From Planctomycetota bacterium (GTDB taxonomy: Bacteria; Planctomycetota; J058; JAJDCQ01): a DNA stretch of 64,000 bases. Positions 7,992 through 16,551 of the stretch are shown here, piece by piece. Made by a program: the position numbers and the translations under genes. The DNA is taken from assembly GCA_029260755.1 (NCBI GenBank), contig JAJDCQ010000059.1, positions 24,084-88,083 on the forward strand. Direction: 5' to 3'. The notes beneath the pieces were generated by a model that was not told the DNA's origin, did no database searches, and saw only the letters and a program-made list of their open reading frames with translations. Position 1 is the first letter of the stretch, and each line of letters opens with the position of its first letter.

Positions 7992-8867
7992 TCACCCCTC
8001 GTCGCCAGGCTTCGCGTCTTCGTCCGGCTTCGGCTCGTCGTCCGGCTTGCCGTCGCCGCCGCCGCTCGGCGCCGGGGCCAGCGCCTGGAGCTTCACGAGC
8101 CGGGCGAGGATCTTCTGCGCCCACGAGCTGGCCGAGAGCGAGAGGTCCTTCGCGTCGGCCTTCTCCTTGACGATCCCGGCCAGCTCCTTGGCGCTCGTGC
8201 CGGCGGCGAGCGATGCGGCGAGCCAGCTCTCGAGGACGGCCTGCTCGAGGTAGGCGCGCTCCTGGAAGCCCATCACCTCGCGCTCGGCGAGGTCCTTGAT
8301 GATCCCGAGCTTGCCGTGGACGTCGGCCTCGGCGTAACCCGGATCGCGGGCGACCGCATCCTGGACGGCGCCGAGGACGAGCTTGTGATGAGCGACCCAG
8401 CTCGTCGAGGCGCGGACGACCTTGAGCGGCTCGAGCTGCTCGAGGGTCGGATGGCCGCCGATCGTCTCCGCGATGAAGGCGAGGGCGAGCGCGTTCTGCA
8501 CGTCCTCGGGCGGCTCCGAGAGGCTGACCGTCTTCTTGCCGCCGGCCTTGCGTTCGGCGTTGATCGCCTTGAGCCGCGTCTGCGCGATCGTCCGGGCGTC
8601 GGCGAGGAGCTTGATCCGCGCCTCCGCCGTCCGTCCGCGGCTCACCTCGGAGAGGGTGACCGACTCGACCCCTTCCCCGGCCTCCTTGAAGCTGATCGCC
8701 TTGTCGGCCTTGCCGACCGAGATCATCGCGAGCTTCTCGCCGGCGTTCGCCGTGGCCCATCCCTCGCCCAGCTTCTCCGCGAGCGGGTCCGCGGGGTCGT
8801 CGGCGCCAAGGAGGATCCCGCAGACCGCGGCCAGGACGGCCAGGGGGACGGCACGGTGGACCTTCAT
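7992..8867 (-). CDS. Secreted protein of unknown function, 291 aa
   Basis: A Sec-type signal peptide (MKVHRAVPLAVLAAVCGILLGA) is followed by a helical, charged mature protein with no cysteine pair or catalytic motif I can name, ending in a Gly/Pro/Asp/Lys-rich low-complexity tail (KPDDEPKPDEDAKPGDEG). I chose the ATG at the start of the signal peptide, with GGAG about 9 nt upstream, over a GTG 45 bp earlier that would put charged residues ahead of it. It is convergent with ispH (21 bp between stops) and divergent from the VanZ-like gene. No family recognised. Confidence 0.75.
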   Translation of the reverse strand: MKVHRAVPLAVLAAVCGILLGADDPADPLAEKLGEGWATANAGEKLAMISVGKADKAISFKEAGEGVESVTLSEVSRGRTAEARIKLLADARTIAQTRLKAINAERKAGGKKTVSLSEPPEDVQNALALAFIAETIGGHPTLEQLEPLKVVRASTSWVAHHKLVLGAVQDAVARDPGYAEADVHGKLGIIKDLAEREVMGFQERAYLEQAVLESWLAASLAAGTSAKELAGIVKEKADAKDLSLSASSWAQKILARLVKLQALAPAPSGGGDGKPDDEPKPDEDAKPGDEG

Positions 8868-9007
8868 CGCGGGGGTCTCCTCTCGCTTCTCTGGGTCGAG
8901 CCGCCGAGTCATGATGGGCTCGGCTCCGTCGGCGGGTCGGCATGGTATGCGCGCCTCGCCCGGGGTTCAACGCGGGGTCGACCCGTCGCCATCGGAAGAG
9001 AGACCAG

Positions 9008-9454
9008 GTGAGCGCGGACGCCGGGACGTCGAGACGATGGGTCGCGGTCGTCCTGACCGCGGCGATCCTCCTCGTGCTCGGCTCGGAGCCGCGGTCCGGC
9101 AGCGGCGTGGCGCCGTTTCCGCACGCGGACAAGGTCGCCCACGCGATCGCCTACTCGGTCCTCGGGCTGCTCGCCGCGCGGGCGGCGCGCGGCTCGTCGG
9201 GTGGCGCGCTGGCGCCCATCGTGGTGGCGCTCGTCACCGCGCTCCTCGTCGGGACGATCGACGAGCTCCACCAGCGGGTCGTCCCGGGGCGAACGTGCGA
9301 CCTCTGGGACGCGGCGGCCGACGCCGTCGGCGGGCTGCTCGGCGGAGTGGGCTTCGTCCTGGTCGCTGGCTACTTGAGGACGCGGCGGATCTCGTCCCAG
9401 AACGCGGGGTCCTCGTTGCCGAGCGACCAGATCGCGATCCCGCGGAGGCCGTAG
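9008..9454 (+). CDS. VanZ-like membrane protein
   Basis: 148 residues with four hydrophobic helices. The signature DKVAHAIAYSVLGLLAARAA and the later GTIDELHQRVVPGRTCDLWD with AADAVGGLLG are the two conserved blocks of the VanZ/teicoplanin-resistance-like family (His-Ala-Tyr in helix 2, Asp-Glu-x-x-Gln in the loop). The role of most family members is unknown; VanZ itself lowers teicoplanin binding. Start GTG follows a purine-rich GGAAGAGAGA. The last 85 bp overlap the 3' end of the convergent GH18 gene, so the C-terminal dozen or so residues after YLRTRR may be less constrained. Confidence 0.8.
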   Translation: MSADAGTSRRWVAVVLTAAILLVLGSEPRSGSGVAPFPHADKVAHAIAYSVLGLLAARAARGSSGGALAPIVVALVTALLVGTIDELHQRVVPGRTCDLWDAAADAVGGLLGGVGFVLVAGYLRTRRISSQNAGSSLPSDQIAIPRRP

Positions 9455-10527
9455 CGACGCGCGACGTCGCACTTTGCCGCGATGGCGCGGGTGTCCTGAA
9501 GCCAGACGGTGTGGTCGACGCCGGCGTCGTCGCGGTAGTCGAAGTAGGTCTCGCCGCGGGCGGGGACGAACTGGAGCCCGGCGGGGCTTCGACCGAGCCG
9601 CGCCTGGGCCGACGACCACGTGACGCTGCGGATGCGGCTGCCGTCGGCGGGGAAGTCGTAGCCGTAGAACGGGATCCCGAGCTGGATCTTGTCGGCGGGC
9701 ATCGTCGTGATCGCGTAGTCGAGCACCTGCGCCTGGTAGTCGGTCGGCGCGATCGGCCCCGGCCGGCTCGACCACGGGCCGCTGTAGCCGTAGGTCATGA
9801 TCTTCACGCGGTCGGCGTGCGGGGCCAGGGCGGGGTAGTCGTAGCCGACCCAGCTCGGACGGTCGGCGCGCTTGCCGGGGATGGTGAGCGAGAAGATCTT
9901 CCCCTGGGCGCGGACGGCCGCGGACATCTCGGCCACGAACGCGCTGAAGGCGTCGCGGGTCGCCGTCTTGGCGTGCTCGAAGTCGATGTCGATCCCGTCG
10001 TAGCCGTATCGATCGATCTCGTCGAGCATCGCCGCGATCGCCCGGGCGCGCCTGGCGGGGTCGGCGAGGACGGCCGGCAGGTTGTCGCGGTCGTGCACGT
10101 CGAACACGGTCGGGATCATCAGACCGCCGGCGTTGTGGACGGTCGTGATGAGCGCCTGGTCGCGCGCGCCGGTGCGGGTCGAGAGGGTCCCGTCCGCCTC
10201 GAGGCCGTACCAGAACGGGTTGAGCTCGTCGAGGCCGTTGCCCGCGTTGTCGGAGACCGTCTGGCCGCCGGAGGTGCGCGACCAGTAGGGCAGCCAGCCG
10301 GCGACCTCGAAGGTCGGCCCTGGCGGCGGGGTCGGCGCGGGCGCGGGCGTGGGGACCGGCGTCGGGCTCGGGGCGGGCGCGCTCGCACCCGGGAGGGTCG
10401 CCGAGCCGCTGCCCGCGGCGACCGTCCCGCGGGAGCCGCTCCCGCCTCCGCTGCAGCCGATGATGGCGACGCCGAGCGCGGCGACGAACGCCGTGGTGGG
10501 AACGCGCGACGGGTAGCGTTGGGTCAT
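9370..10527 (-). CDS. Glycoside hydrolase family 18 lipoprotein
   Basis: 385 residues. Signal peptide with Cys25 as the lipidated residue (AIIGCSGGG), then a Pro/Ala-rich linker (about 48-71) and a GH18 barrel. The catalytic motif DGIDIDFE is at 177-184, so Glu184 is the acid/base. WLPYWS near the barrel start, KIMTYGYSG in strand 6 and GIAIWSLGNED near the end are the usual barrel landmarks of the YaaH/chitinase-like subgroup. It should hydrolyse beta-1,4-GlcNAc linkages (chitin or peptidoglycan-derived) at the cell surface. The ATG is preceded by GAGGAGG. It lies beside the exporter that opens the glycan island but is transcribed away from it. Confidence 0.9.
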   Translation of the reverse strand: MTQRYPSRVPTTAFVAALGVAIIGCSGGGSGSRGTVAAGSGSATLPGASAPAPSPTPVPTPAPAPTPPPGPTFEVAGWLPYWSRTSGGQTVSDNAGNGLDELNPFWYGLEADGTLSTRTGARDQALITTVHNAGGLMIPTVFDVHDRDNLPAVLADPARRARAIAAMLDEIDRYGYDGIDIDFEHAKTATRDAFSAFVAEMSAAVRAQGKIFSLTIPGKRADRPSWVGYDYPALAPHADRVKIMTYGYSGPWSSRPGPIAPTDYQAQVLDYAITTMPADKIQLGIPFYGYDFPADGSRIRSVTWSSAQARLGRSPAGLQFVPARGETYFDYRDDAGVDHTVWLQDTRAIAAKCDVARRYGLRGIAIWSLGNEDPAFWDEIRRVLK

Positions 10528-10626
10528 TCGGGTCCTCCTCTCTCTCGCACTCGGTCTAGCCGGAGCGGTCACGCCGCCGTGCGTCGAAGATTCCTCCCCG
10601 CGAGCGGGGTCTTGCGGAAGATCCCG

Positions 10627-10655
10627 TTGACAGGCGACTTGCGGTTGGACATCCT
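10627..10655 (+). promoter_or_regulatory. Possible promoter of the ABC exporter gene
   Basis: A perfect TTGACA (10627-10632), a 17-bp spacer and a weak CATCCT (10650-10655). The exporter ATG begins 9 nt after the -10 and has no Shine-Dalgarno, compatible with a leaderless mRNA. Confidence 0.35.
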
Positions 10656-10663
10656 CGACCCGG

Positions 10664-12592
10664 ATGGAGGAGCCCGACGCCGAACGAGAGGCCGCGCCCG
10701 AAGGCGAGGCGACGCCCGAGACGCCCCCGTCGCCCCCGACGGCCTCGGGGGCGCCGGTCGGCGTCGTCGCGACCCTTCAGGCGGCGCTTCGCAACATAGC
10801 CTTCCTCCGGACGACCTACCGGCCCTACCGTCGCTGGCTCGTCATCACCTGCGGGCTGCTCTCGCTCCAGAGCATGTTCGAGGGCGCCGTCCTCGCGTGC
10901 CTCGTTCCCGCGTTCGCCTTCATCACCGGCGAGGCGGCCGAGCCGACGAGCTCGCTCGGCCAGGGTCTGCGGGCGGCGCTCGAGGCGGTCGGCCTGTCGT
11001 GGAGCTTCGGCTCGATCTTCCTCGTGATCGTGCTCCTCTCGCTCGCGCGGGCCGTCACGAGGATCGCCGGCGACATCCTGGCGGCGCGCTCGGTCGCATC
11101 CCTCATGCGCGAGCTCCGCGGGCGCGTCTTCCGGAGCCTGCTCGAGACGAGCTGGCCCTACTTCACCCGTCAGCGGATGGGCGATCTGATCGCGCTCGGA
11201 TGGAGCGAGACCGGGAAGACGGGCGCGCTCTTCCGGACGTTGATCCTCCTCTACAACATGGCCTTCGCCGCTCTCTGCTACGCGGTGATCGCCGCCTGGA
11301 TCGCGCCGGGCGTGACCGCGGCGGCGCTCGGCCTGGCCGGGGCGACGACGCTCCTCCTCATGCCGCTCTACGGGCGAGGAAAGGCCGTCGGGCGGCGGTC
11401 GGTGTCGACCGGCAAGAACGCCCACCAGGTGCTGACCGGGCTGCTCGTCGGCTGGAAGGCGGTGAAGGCGAGCGCGATCGAGGAGCAGGCGGCGACCCTC
11501 TTCGATCGGCGCCTCGACGCGGTGGAGCAGGTGGACGTCGCCCGCGGCCGGGTGAACGCGCTCATAGCGTCGGTCTTCGAGCCGGCGGTCGTCCTCTTCG
11601 TGATCGCGTTCGTCTGGGGAATGCGCGCCGCGTTCGAGGTCAGCCTCGCCGAGGCGAGCGTGATCGGGCTGCTCCTCTACCGGATCTACCAGCAGGTCTC
11701 GGCGATCCAGCGCTCGTTCGGCAACCTCGCCCTCGCCGTCGGCGGCGTCGAGATGGTGACCGAGTTCGAGCGCGAGCTCGGCGGCGCCCGCGAGCCGCGC
11801 GGGGCGACGCCCGCGCCGCCGCTTCAGCGAGCCGTCCTCGACCGGGTCGAGTTCGCCTACGAGCGCGACCAGCCGGTCCTGCGCGGGGTGAGCCTCGAGG
11901 TCGCCGCCGGCGAGCTCGTCGGCATCGTCGGCGAGAGCGGCGCGGGCAAGTCGACCGTCGCCGACATCCTCCTCGGCCTGCTGCCCCCCGACCGCGGTCG
12001 CGTCACGATCAACGGGCGCGACCTGGCCGAGCTCGACGTCCGCTCGTGGCGGCAGCGGGTCGGCTACGTCGGGCAGGAGACGATCCTCTTCGACGCGTCG
12101 ATCCACGACAACGTAGCGCTCTTCGACGACTCGGTCACGCGCGAGGACGTCGTCCGCGCGGCCGGCCTCGCCGCGGCCGATGCGTTCGTCACGGGGTTCC
12201 CCGAGGGCTACGAGACGCTCGTCGGCGACCGCGGGACCCGCCTCTCGGGCGGTGAGCGCCAGCGGATCGCGCTCGCCCGGGCGCTCCTGCGCCGCCCCGA
12301 GCTCCTGGTCCTCGACGAGGCGACGAGCTCGCTCGACGGAGCGTCCGAGCGGGCCGTCCTCGACGCGCTCGACGGGCTCCGGTCCGAGCTCGCGATCGTC
12401 AGCGTCGCCCACCGCCTCTCCAGCGTCGCCGCCGCCGATCGGATCGTGGTCCTCGCGGAGGGACGGGTGGTCCAGAGCGGGCCGCCCGAGGAGCTCCTTC
12501 GCGAGGAGGGACCGTTCCGCCGCCTCCACGACCTCCAGGGCGGGGCCGGCGCCCCGGTGGACGCCGGCGATGCTCAGGATCGACGCGGATAG
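10664..12592 (+). CDS. ABC exporter, fused membrane and ATPase domains (MsbA-like)
   Basis: 642 residues: a polar, Glu/Pro-rich N-terminus (about 50), a six-helix type-I exporter membrane domain (about 55-370) and an ATPase domain (about 390-625). Walker A GESGAGKST (about 423-431), signature LSGGERQ (527-533), Walker B LLVLDEA (547-553), and the H-loop His in SVAHRLS are all present. Half-transporters of this form act as homodimers and flip lipids, glycolipids or peptides across the inner membrane. Position at the left edge of a large glycan cluster suggests export of a lipid-linked glycan precursor; that is inference. Its 3' end overlaps the convergent sulfotransferase gene by 19 bp. Confidence 0.92.
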   Translation: MEEPDAEREAAPEGEATPETPPSPPTASGAPVGVVATLQAALRNIAFLRTTYRPYRRWLVITCGLLSLQSMFEGAVLACLVPAFAFITGEAAEPTSSLGQGLRAALEAVGLSWSFGSIFLVIVLLSLARAVTRIAGDILAARSVASLMRELRGRVFRSLLETSWPYFTRQRMGDLIALGWSETGKTGALFRTLILLYNMAFAALCYAVIAAWIAPGVTAAALGLAGATTLLLMPLYGRGKAVGRRSVSTGKNAHQVLTGLLVGWKAVKASAIEEQAATLFDRRLDAVEQVDVARGRVNALIASVFEPAVVLFVIAFVWGMRAAFEVSLAEASVIGLLLYRIYQQVSAIQRSFGNLALAVGGVEMVTEFERELGGAREPRGATPAPPLQRAVLDRVEFAYERDQPVLRGVSLEVAAGELVGIVGESGAGKSTVADILLGLLPPDRGRVTINGRDLAELDVRSWRQRVGYVGQETILFDASIHDNVALFDDSVTREDVVRAAGLAAADAFVTGFPEGYETLVGDRGTRLSGGERQRIALARALLRRPELLVLDEATSSLDGASERAVLDALDGLRSELAIVSVAHRLSSVAAADRIVVLAEGRVVQSGPPEELLREEGPFRRLHDLQGGAGAPVDAGDAQDRRG

Positions 12593-13551
12593 CCGACCCT
12601 CCGACAGACATCGGCCGCGACCGCCTCGAACGCCGCCGCCGCGCGAAGCGAAAGGACGGGCTTGCGCGGCGAGGCGTCGACGCGGGCATCGAGGACCGAC
12701 CGGTCGATCGTGACCCCGGCGTGGCGCTCGATCCGCTCGACGGCGTCGGAGCGGCGGTCGATCAGCTCCTCGTAGCGGATGAGCCGCGCCCCGAGCCGAT
12801 CGCCGAGGTCGAGGAAGCTCTCGACGATGTTCGCCCAGTGGGCGAGGAACCTCGCCGGACCGCCGATGCGCACGCGCGGCTCGATGATCGTCCAGCCGTT
12901 GGGCGCCCGTCCCTGGTAGGAGCGCAGCGCATCGAGCGGGTGGCGGACGAGGAGGACGAAGCGGGCCCGGGGATAGAGCCAGCGGAGATAGAGCCCGTGG
13001 TGGGCGGAGAGTCGCACCCACTTCGCGCCCCAGCGCTCGAAGCCGCGCTGACGCGCCGGGGCGCCGAGGAGGTCGTCGACGAACCGACGGTGGGTCGCGC
13101 GGAGGTGCGCGACGCCGGGGTGGAGGTTGGCGACGTGCGCCCGCAGCAGCCAGGTCGGGTCGCTCGGGGCGGCGCTCGCGCGCCGGACGGCCTCGAAGGC
13201 GTGTCTTCGTGTTCGGCCCGGCGTCCGGGCGAGGCTCGCCACGGTCGCGGCGAGGCGCGGAATCGGTGCCCAGTCGCCGTAGGGCTCGCCCCAGACGAGC
13301 GACCGCCCGTCCGAGGAGAGCATCCGCTGGAGCAGGCTCGAGCCCGATCGCCAGCCGGCGCTCAGGACGAAGAGGGGGGCGTCGTCGTCGGCGCGGTCGA
13401 ACGGTCCGGGCGCCGGCGGGGTCGGCTCGGTCGCCGCGATCTCGTCGACGAGCTCGATCGCCCGCGCGATGCCGTCGGCGCGGAGCTCGCGCGGAACGAG
13501 GAGGCGCCGGAGGGCGCGTCGGAATCCGGGCCGATCGGTCACGACAGCCAT
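12574..13551 (-). CDS. Sulfotransferase family protein
   Basis: 325 residues. The PAPS 5'-phosphosulfate loop is SAGWRSGSSLLQRM (about 64-77), and the 3'-phosphate segment is RFVLLVRHPLDALRSY (197-212) with the conserved Arg and Ser. It should move sulfate from PAPS to a hydroxyl of a carbohydrate or similar acceptor. The start chosen (ATG, MAVVTDRPG) overlaps the preceding gene's end by 13 bp; upstream in-frame sequence is Arg/Pro-rich and belongs to the antisense frame of that gene. It directly follows a fusion gene that has its own sulfotransferase domain, so this locus encodes two sulfotransferases. Sulfation of the glycan made by the island is inferred. Confidence 0.88.
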   Translation of the reverse strand: MAVVTDRPGFRRALRRLLVPRELRADGIARAIELVDEIAATEPTPPAPGPFDRADDDAPLFVLSAGWRSGSSLLQRMLSSDGRSLVWGEPYGDWAPIPRLAATVASLARTPGRTRRHAFEAVRRASAAPSDPTWLLRAHVANLHPGVAHLRATHRRFVDDLLGAPARQRGFERWGAKWVRLSAHHGLYLRWLYPRARFVLLVRHPLDALRSYQGRAPNGWTIIEPRVRIGGPARFLAHWANIVESFLDLGDRLGARLIRYEELIDRRSDAVERIERHAGVTIDRSVLDARVDASPRKPVLSLRAAAAFEAVAADVCRRVGYPRRS

Positions 13552-16538
13552 CCTCCGGACGACGGCGAACGGACGGGGTCGAGGACGATCCCGAGCGATC
13601 GAGACAGCGGGGTGCGGAGTCGGTGCCGGGCGGCGACGCCGAGGAGCGCGGCGACCGCGCGCAGACGCCGGGCGCGCAGCTCGACGTCGAGCTTCCGGTC
13701 GAGGACGGCCCCCGGCGTCGTCGCGAGGAACGAAGGGTCGATCCCGCGCTCGCGGCACCAGCGCGGATAGCGGAGCTGGAGCTCGAGGACGATCGCCGCG
13801 TGGGACGTCCGACTGGTCGCGAGGTTCGAGGTCGGGAGGTCCCGCTTCTCGATGACGACGCGATCGATCGCTCCGATGGGTTCGAGGGCCGCGACCCGCA
13901 TCCAGAGGTCACGGTCCTCTGCCGTGCGCAGGCGCGGGTCGAACCCGCCGGCCGCGTCGAACGCCGACCGGCGGACGAGGACGCAGCCCGGCGTGCGCGC
14001 GAGGGCACGCCAGAAGCAGCGACGGGCCGTCTCGGGCGGGCGCCCGACGATCGCGTCCCCGTCGCGGAGCCGTCCGCTCGGCACGCTTCGCGACTGGCCG
14101 TGGACCACGCCGGCGCCCGAGCGCTCCGCCTCGGCGAGGAGCGCGGCGACCGCGCCCCGCAGGAGCGTATCGTCGGCGTCGAGGAAGAGGAGCCAGGGGG
14201 CGTGACCGGCCGCGGCGCCGGTGTTCCTCGCGGCGGACGTCCCGGCGTTTTTCTGGCGGATCACGACGCATCGGCCCTCGAACCGATCGAGCACCGACGC
14301 CGTCTCATCGGTGCTCCCGTCGTCGACGACGATCACGCGACCGACGACGGGTCCCTGGGCGAGCGCGCTCTCGATCGCCGTGGCGATCCAGCGGGCGGAC
14401 TCGAAGGTCGGGATGACGATGTCGACGAGCCCGCGCGCCTCCGACCGAGGCGACGCCGGGATCGCCGCGCGAGACGCCGGGCGCGGGCGGCGAGCGGTCC
14501 GGCGTCCTCCGGCGAGCCGGGTGACGAGGCGACCGAGGGTCGCGAGGCTGGCGGCGGGGAGGCGGCTCGGCGCGGTCAGCAGGGTCGCCGCGGCCCGGAG
14601 GAGGAGCGGCATCTCGGTCCGCCAGCGCTCATCGACCCGGATCGAGCTCGAGCTCCCGAAGCGCATCCGGTTGCCCGCGATCTGGTGCTGCTCGCGGGAA
14701 GCCCAGTCGAGCTGGTCCGGCTCGATCTCGAGGCCGACGTGCTGCATCACCGAGGCGAGGACCGGCCCCGGAGCGGCGGCGAGTCGCTCGTAGGCCACCT
14801 CGAGGTGCGGGCAGGCGGCGAGCGCCTCGGCGAGGGCGATGGCGCCGCCGACGTGGCGGACCGAGCTCCTCAGCGGAGGGCGACCCTTCCGGAGGTTCGA
14901 GAAGACGACGGCCGCGCCGTGGCGCACGATGTGAACGGGAACGACGACGAGGGCCGGCAGGGCGAGGAGGCGCCGGAGGCGGGCGGCGTCCTTGCTCGAG
15001 TCGACGATGAACGGCCGCCCGCTCGCCGCCCGGAGCGCACGCAGGACGGCGAGGTTGTCGCGCGCGAACCGCTCCGGATCGGCCGCCTGGAGCTCGAGCT
15101 CGAGGAGGCGCGGCGCGCCGGCGGCGGCGAGCGACGCGTCGACGCGGCGCCAGAGGGGACAGGCGAGCTTCCGTGGGGCGCCGCAGGGACAGGGCGTGTC
15201 CCCGAGCCCCGCGCGGGCGGGGTCGGCCGCGTCGAGCTGCTTGAGCTCTCCGGCGCCGAGCACCGCTCCGTGGGCGCCGAGGAGCGAGTCGAGCAGCGTC
15301 GAGCCGGAGTGGCTCTGCCCGGCGATGTAGATCAGGGTCGGAAGCTCGCCCTCCGGGGCCGGGCGTGGCGACGCTCGCGCGGCGCCGCGGGCGAGCACGC
15401 CGCGCGGCCGTCGCGCGCTCGCCGAAGGGCGCGAAGGGGCCGGGTCGAGGACGCGCCCCGGGCGTTCGGCCAGGCGATGCCGCGCCCGGAACGCGGCCAG
15501 GGCGCCGGCGCCGAGGCGCGCGCGGAGCGCCGGGTCGTCGCGAAGGCGACCGAGCGCGGCGGCCCAGGCGGCGGGCTCGTCCGCCGGGACGAGCAGGGCG
15601 CTCTCGCCGTCGACGACCAGCGCGCGGAGCGCCGGGAGGTCGGTCGCGACGATGGGGAGGCCCGCCGCCATGTACTCGACGACCTTGAGGGGGCACATGT
15701 ACGGCGCGTCGTCGCCGCCGCCGGCGACCGCGACCCGGCGTCCGTACGGGGCGATCGCGACGTCGATCGAGCGGCGATGCTCCGCCGACTCCGATGGCGC
15801 GACGAAGCCGCTCAGGACGACGTTCTCGAGCGCGTCGAGGGGGGCGCGCCAGCGGTCGAGGTCCGCCTCGGCGCCGCCGACGATCTGGAGCTCCGCCCAG
15901 GGGCAGAGGCGGGCGATCTCGACGACGAGCTCGATGCCCTTGCCCGGGTAGAGATGGCCGGTGTACCCGACGACGAGCCGGTCCGCGTCCCGCCGCGGCG
16001 GGGAGCGCGGGAGCTCGTCGGCGCCGTTCGGGACGGTCCGGATCCGATCGGGTGGGATCCGCCAGGCGTCGCGGTAGGCGTCGCGAAGCGCGCCCGAGAC
16101 CGTCACGATGTGGCGAAGCCGAGACGAGCGGAGGAGGAGGCGGAGCCACGCCGAGGCCCGGGTGCCCGGGAGGTAGCCGCCGTGATGGAGCTCGACGATC
16201 GCCGGAATGCCGAAGGCGAACGCGGCGACGGTCGCGGCGGGGACGTAGCGGGCGTAGATGAGATCCGCCCCGGCCGATCGCGCGGCGAGCGCGGCCCGCA
16301 GGGCGAAGCCGGCGCCGGCGAGGCTCGGCTCCCACGGGAGAGCCTCGATCCGGAGCGAGCTCGGGACGCCGTAGAAGGCGTGGACGTCGTCAATGCCGGG
16401 CTCGCGGTCGACGCGGTCGGGGGCGAGGACGACCACGTCGTGGCCGGCCGTCTGAAACGCCGCCGCCATGCGGACCGTCTGGATCGTGTTCGCGGCGCGG
16501 GCGGGCAGGGGCGTGGTGGCGACGCAGGCGATGCGCAT
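13539..16538 (-). CDS. Three-domain fusion: GT4 glycosyltransferase, sulfotransferase, GT2 glycosyltransferase
   Basis: One uninterrupted 999-residue frame. Domain 1 (about 1-355): GT-B glycosyltransferase family 4, with VGYTGHLYPGKGIELV (190-205) and the C-terminal PLKVVEYMAAGLPIVATD (283-300) that binds the nucleotide sugar. A Pro/Arg/Ala linker (356-398) follows. Domain 2 (about 400-645): sulfotransferase with PAPS loop GQSHSGSTLLDS (407-418) and a 3' segment HIVRHGAAVVFS (536-547). Domain 3 (about 705-930): GT-A family 2, with IVIPTFESARW, VVDDGSTDE (738-746) and the metal-binding LDADD (786-790). I know of no described family with this order. A single polypeptide could extend, sulfate and extend again one glycan. 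No stop or obvious internal ribosome binding site separates the parts. Cytoplasmic; neighbours are glycosyltransferases and a second sulfotransferase. Confidence 0.88.
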   Translation of the reverse strand: MRIACVATTPLPARAANTIQTVRMAAAFQTAGHDVVVLAPDRVDREPGIDDVHAFYGVPSSLRIEALPWEPSLAGAGFALRAALAARSAGADLIYARYVPAATVAAFAFGIPAIVELHHGGYLPGTRASAWLRLLLRSSRLRHIVTVSGALRDAYRDAWRIPPDRIRTVPNGADELPRSPPRRDADRLVVGYTGHLYPGKGIELVVEIARLCPWAELQIVGGAEADLDRWRAPLDALENVVLSGFVAPSESAEHRRSIDVAIAPYGRRVAVAGGGDDAPYMCPLKVVEYMAAGLPIVATDLPALRALVVDGESALLVPADEPAAWAAALGRLRDDPALRARLGAGALAAFRARHRLAERPGRVLDPAPSRPSASARRPRGVLARGAARASPRPAPEGELPTLIYIAGQSHSGSTLLDSLLGAHGAVLGAGELKQLDAADPARAGLGDTPCPCGAPRKLACPLWRRVDASLAAAGAPRLLELELQAADPERFARDNLAVLRALRAASGRPFIVDSSKDAARLRRLLALPALVVVPVHIVRHGAAVVFSNLRKGRPPLRSSVRHVGGAIALAEALAACPHLEVAYERLAAAPGPVLASVMQHVGLEIEPDQLDWASREQHQIAGNRMRFGSSSSIRVDERWRTEMPLLLRAAATLLTAPSRLPAASLATLGRLVTRLAGGRRTARRPRPASRAAIPASPRSEARGLVDIVIPTFESARWIATAIESALAQGPVVGRVIVVDDGSTDETASVLDRFEGRCVVIRQKNAGTSAARNTGAAAGHAPWLLFLDADDTLLRGAVAALLAEAERSGAGVVHGQSRSVPSGRLRDGDAIVGRPPETARRCFWRALARTPGCVLVRRSAFDAAGGFDPRLRTAEDRDLWMRVAALEPIGAIDRVVIEKRDLPTSNLATSRTSHAAIVLELQLRYPRWCRERGIDPSFLATTPGAVLDRKLDVELRARRLRAVAALLGVAARHRLRTPLSRSLGIVLDPVRSPSSGGWLS

Positions 16539-16551
16539 CGGTCGATCGGCC

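Noticed and set aside
8422..12255. Very long plus-strand frame over the VanZ, GH18 and ABC exporter genes
   Set aside because: It lies out of frame with the exporter and crosses three genes with clear motifs; the translation is low-complexity Arg-rich sequence.
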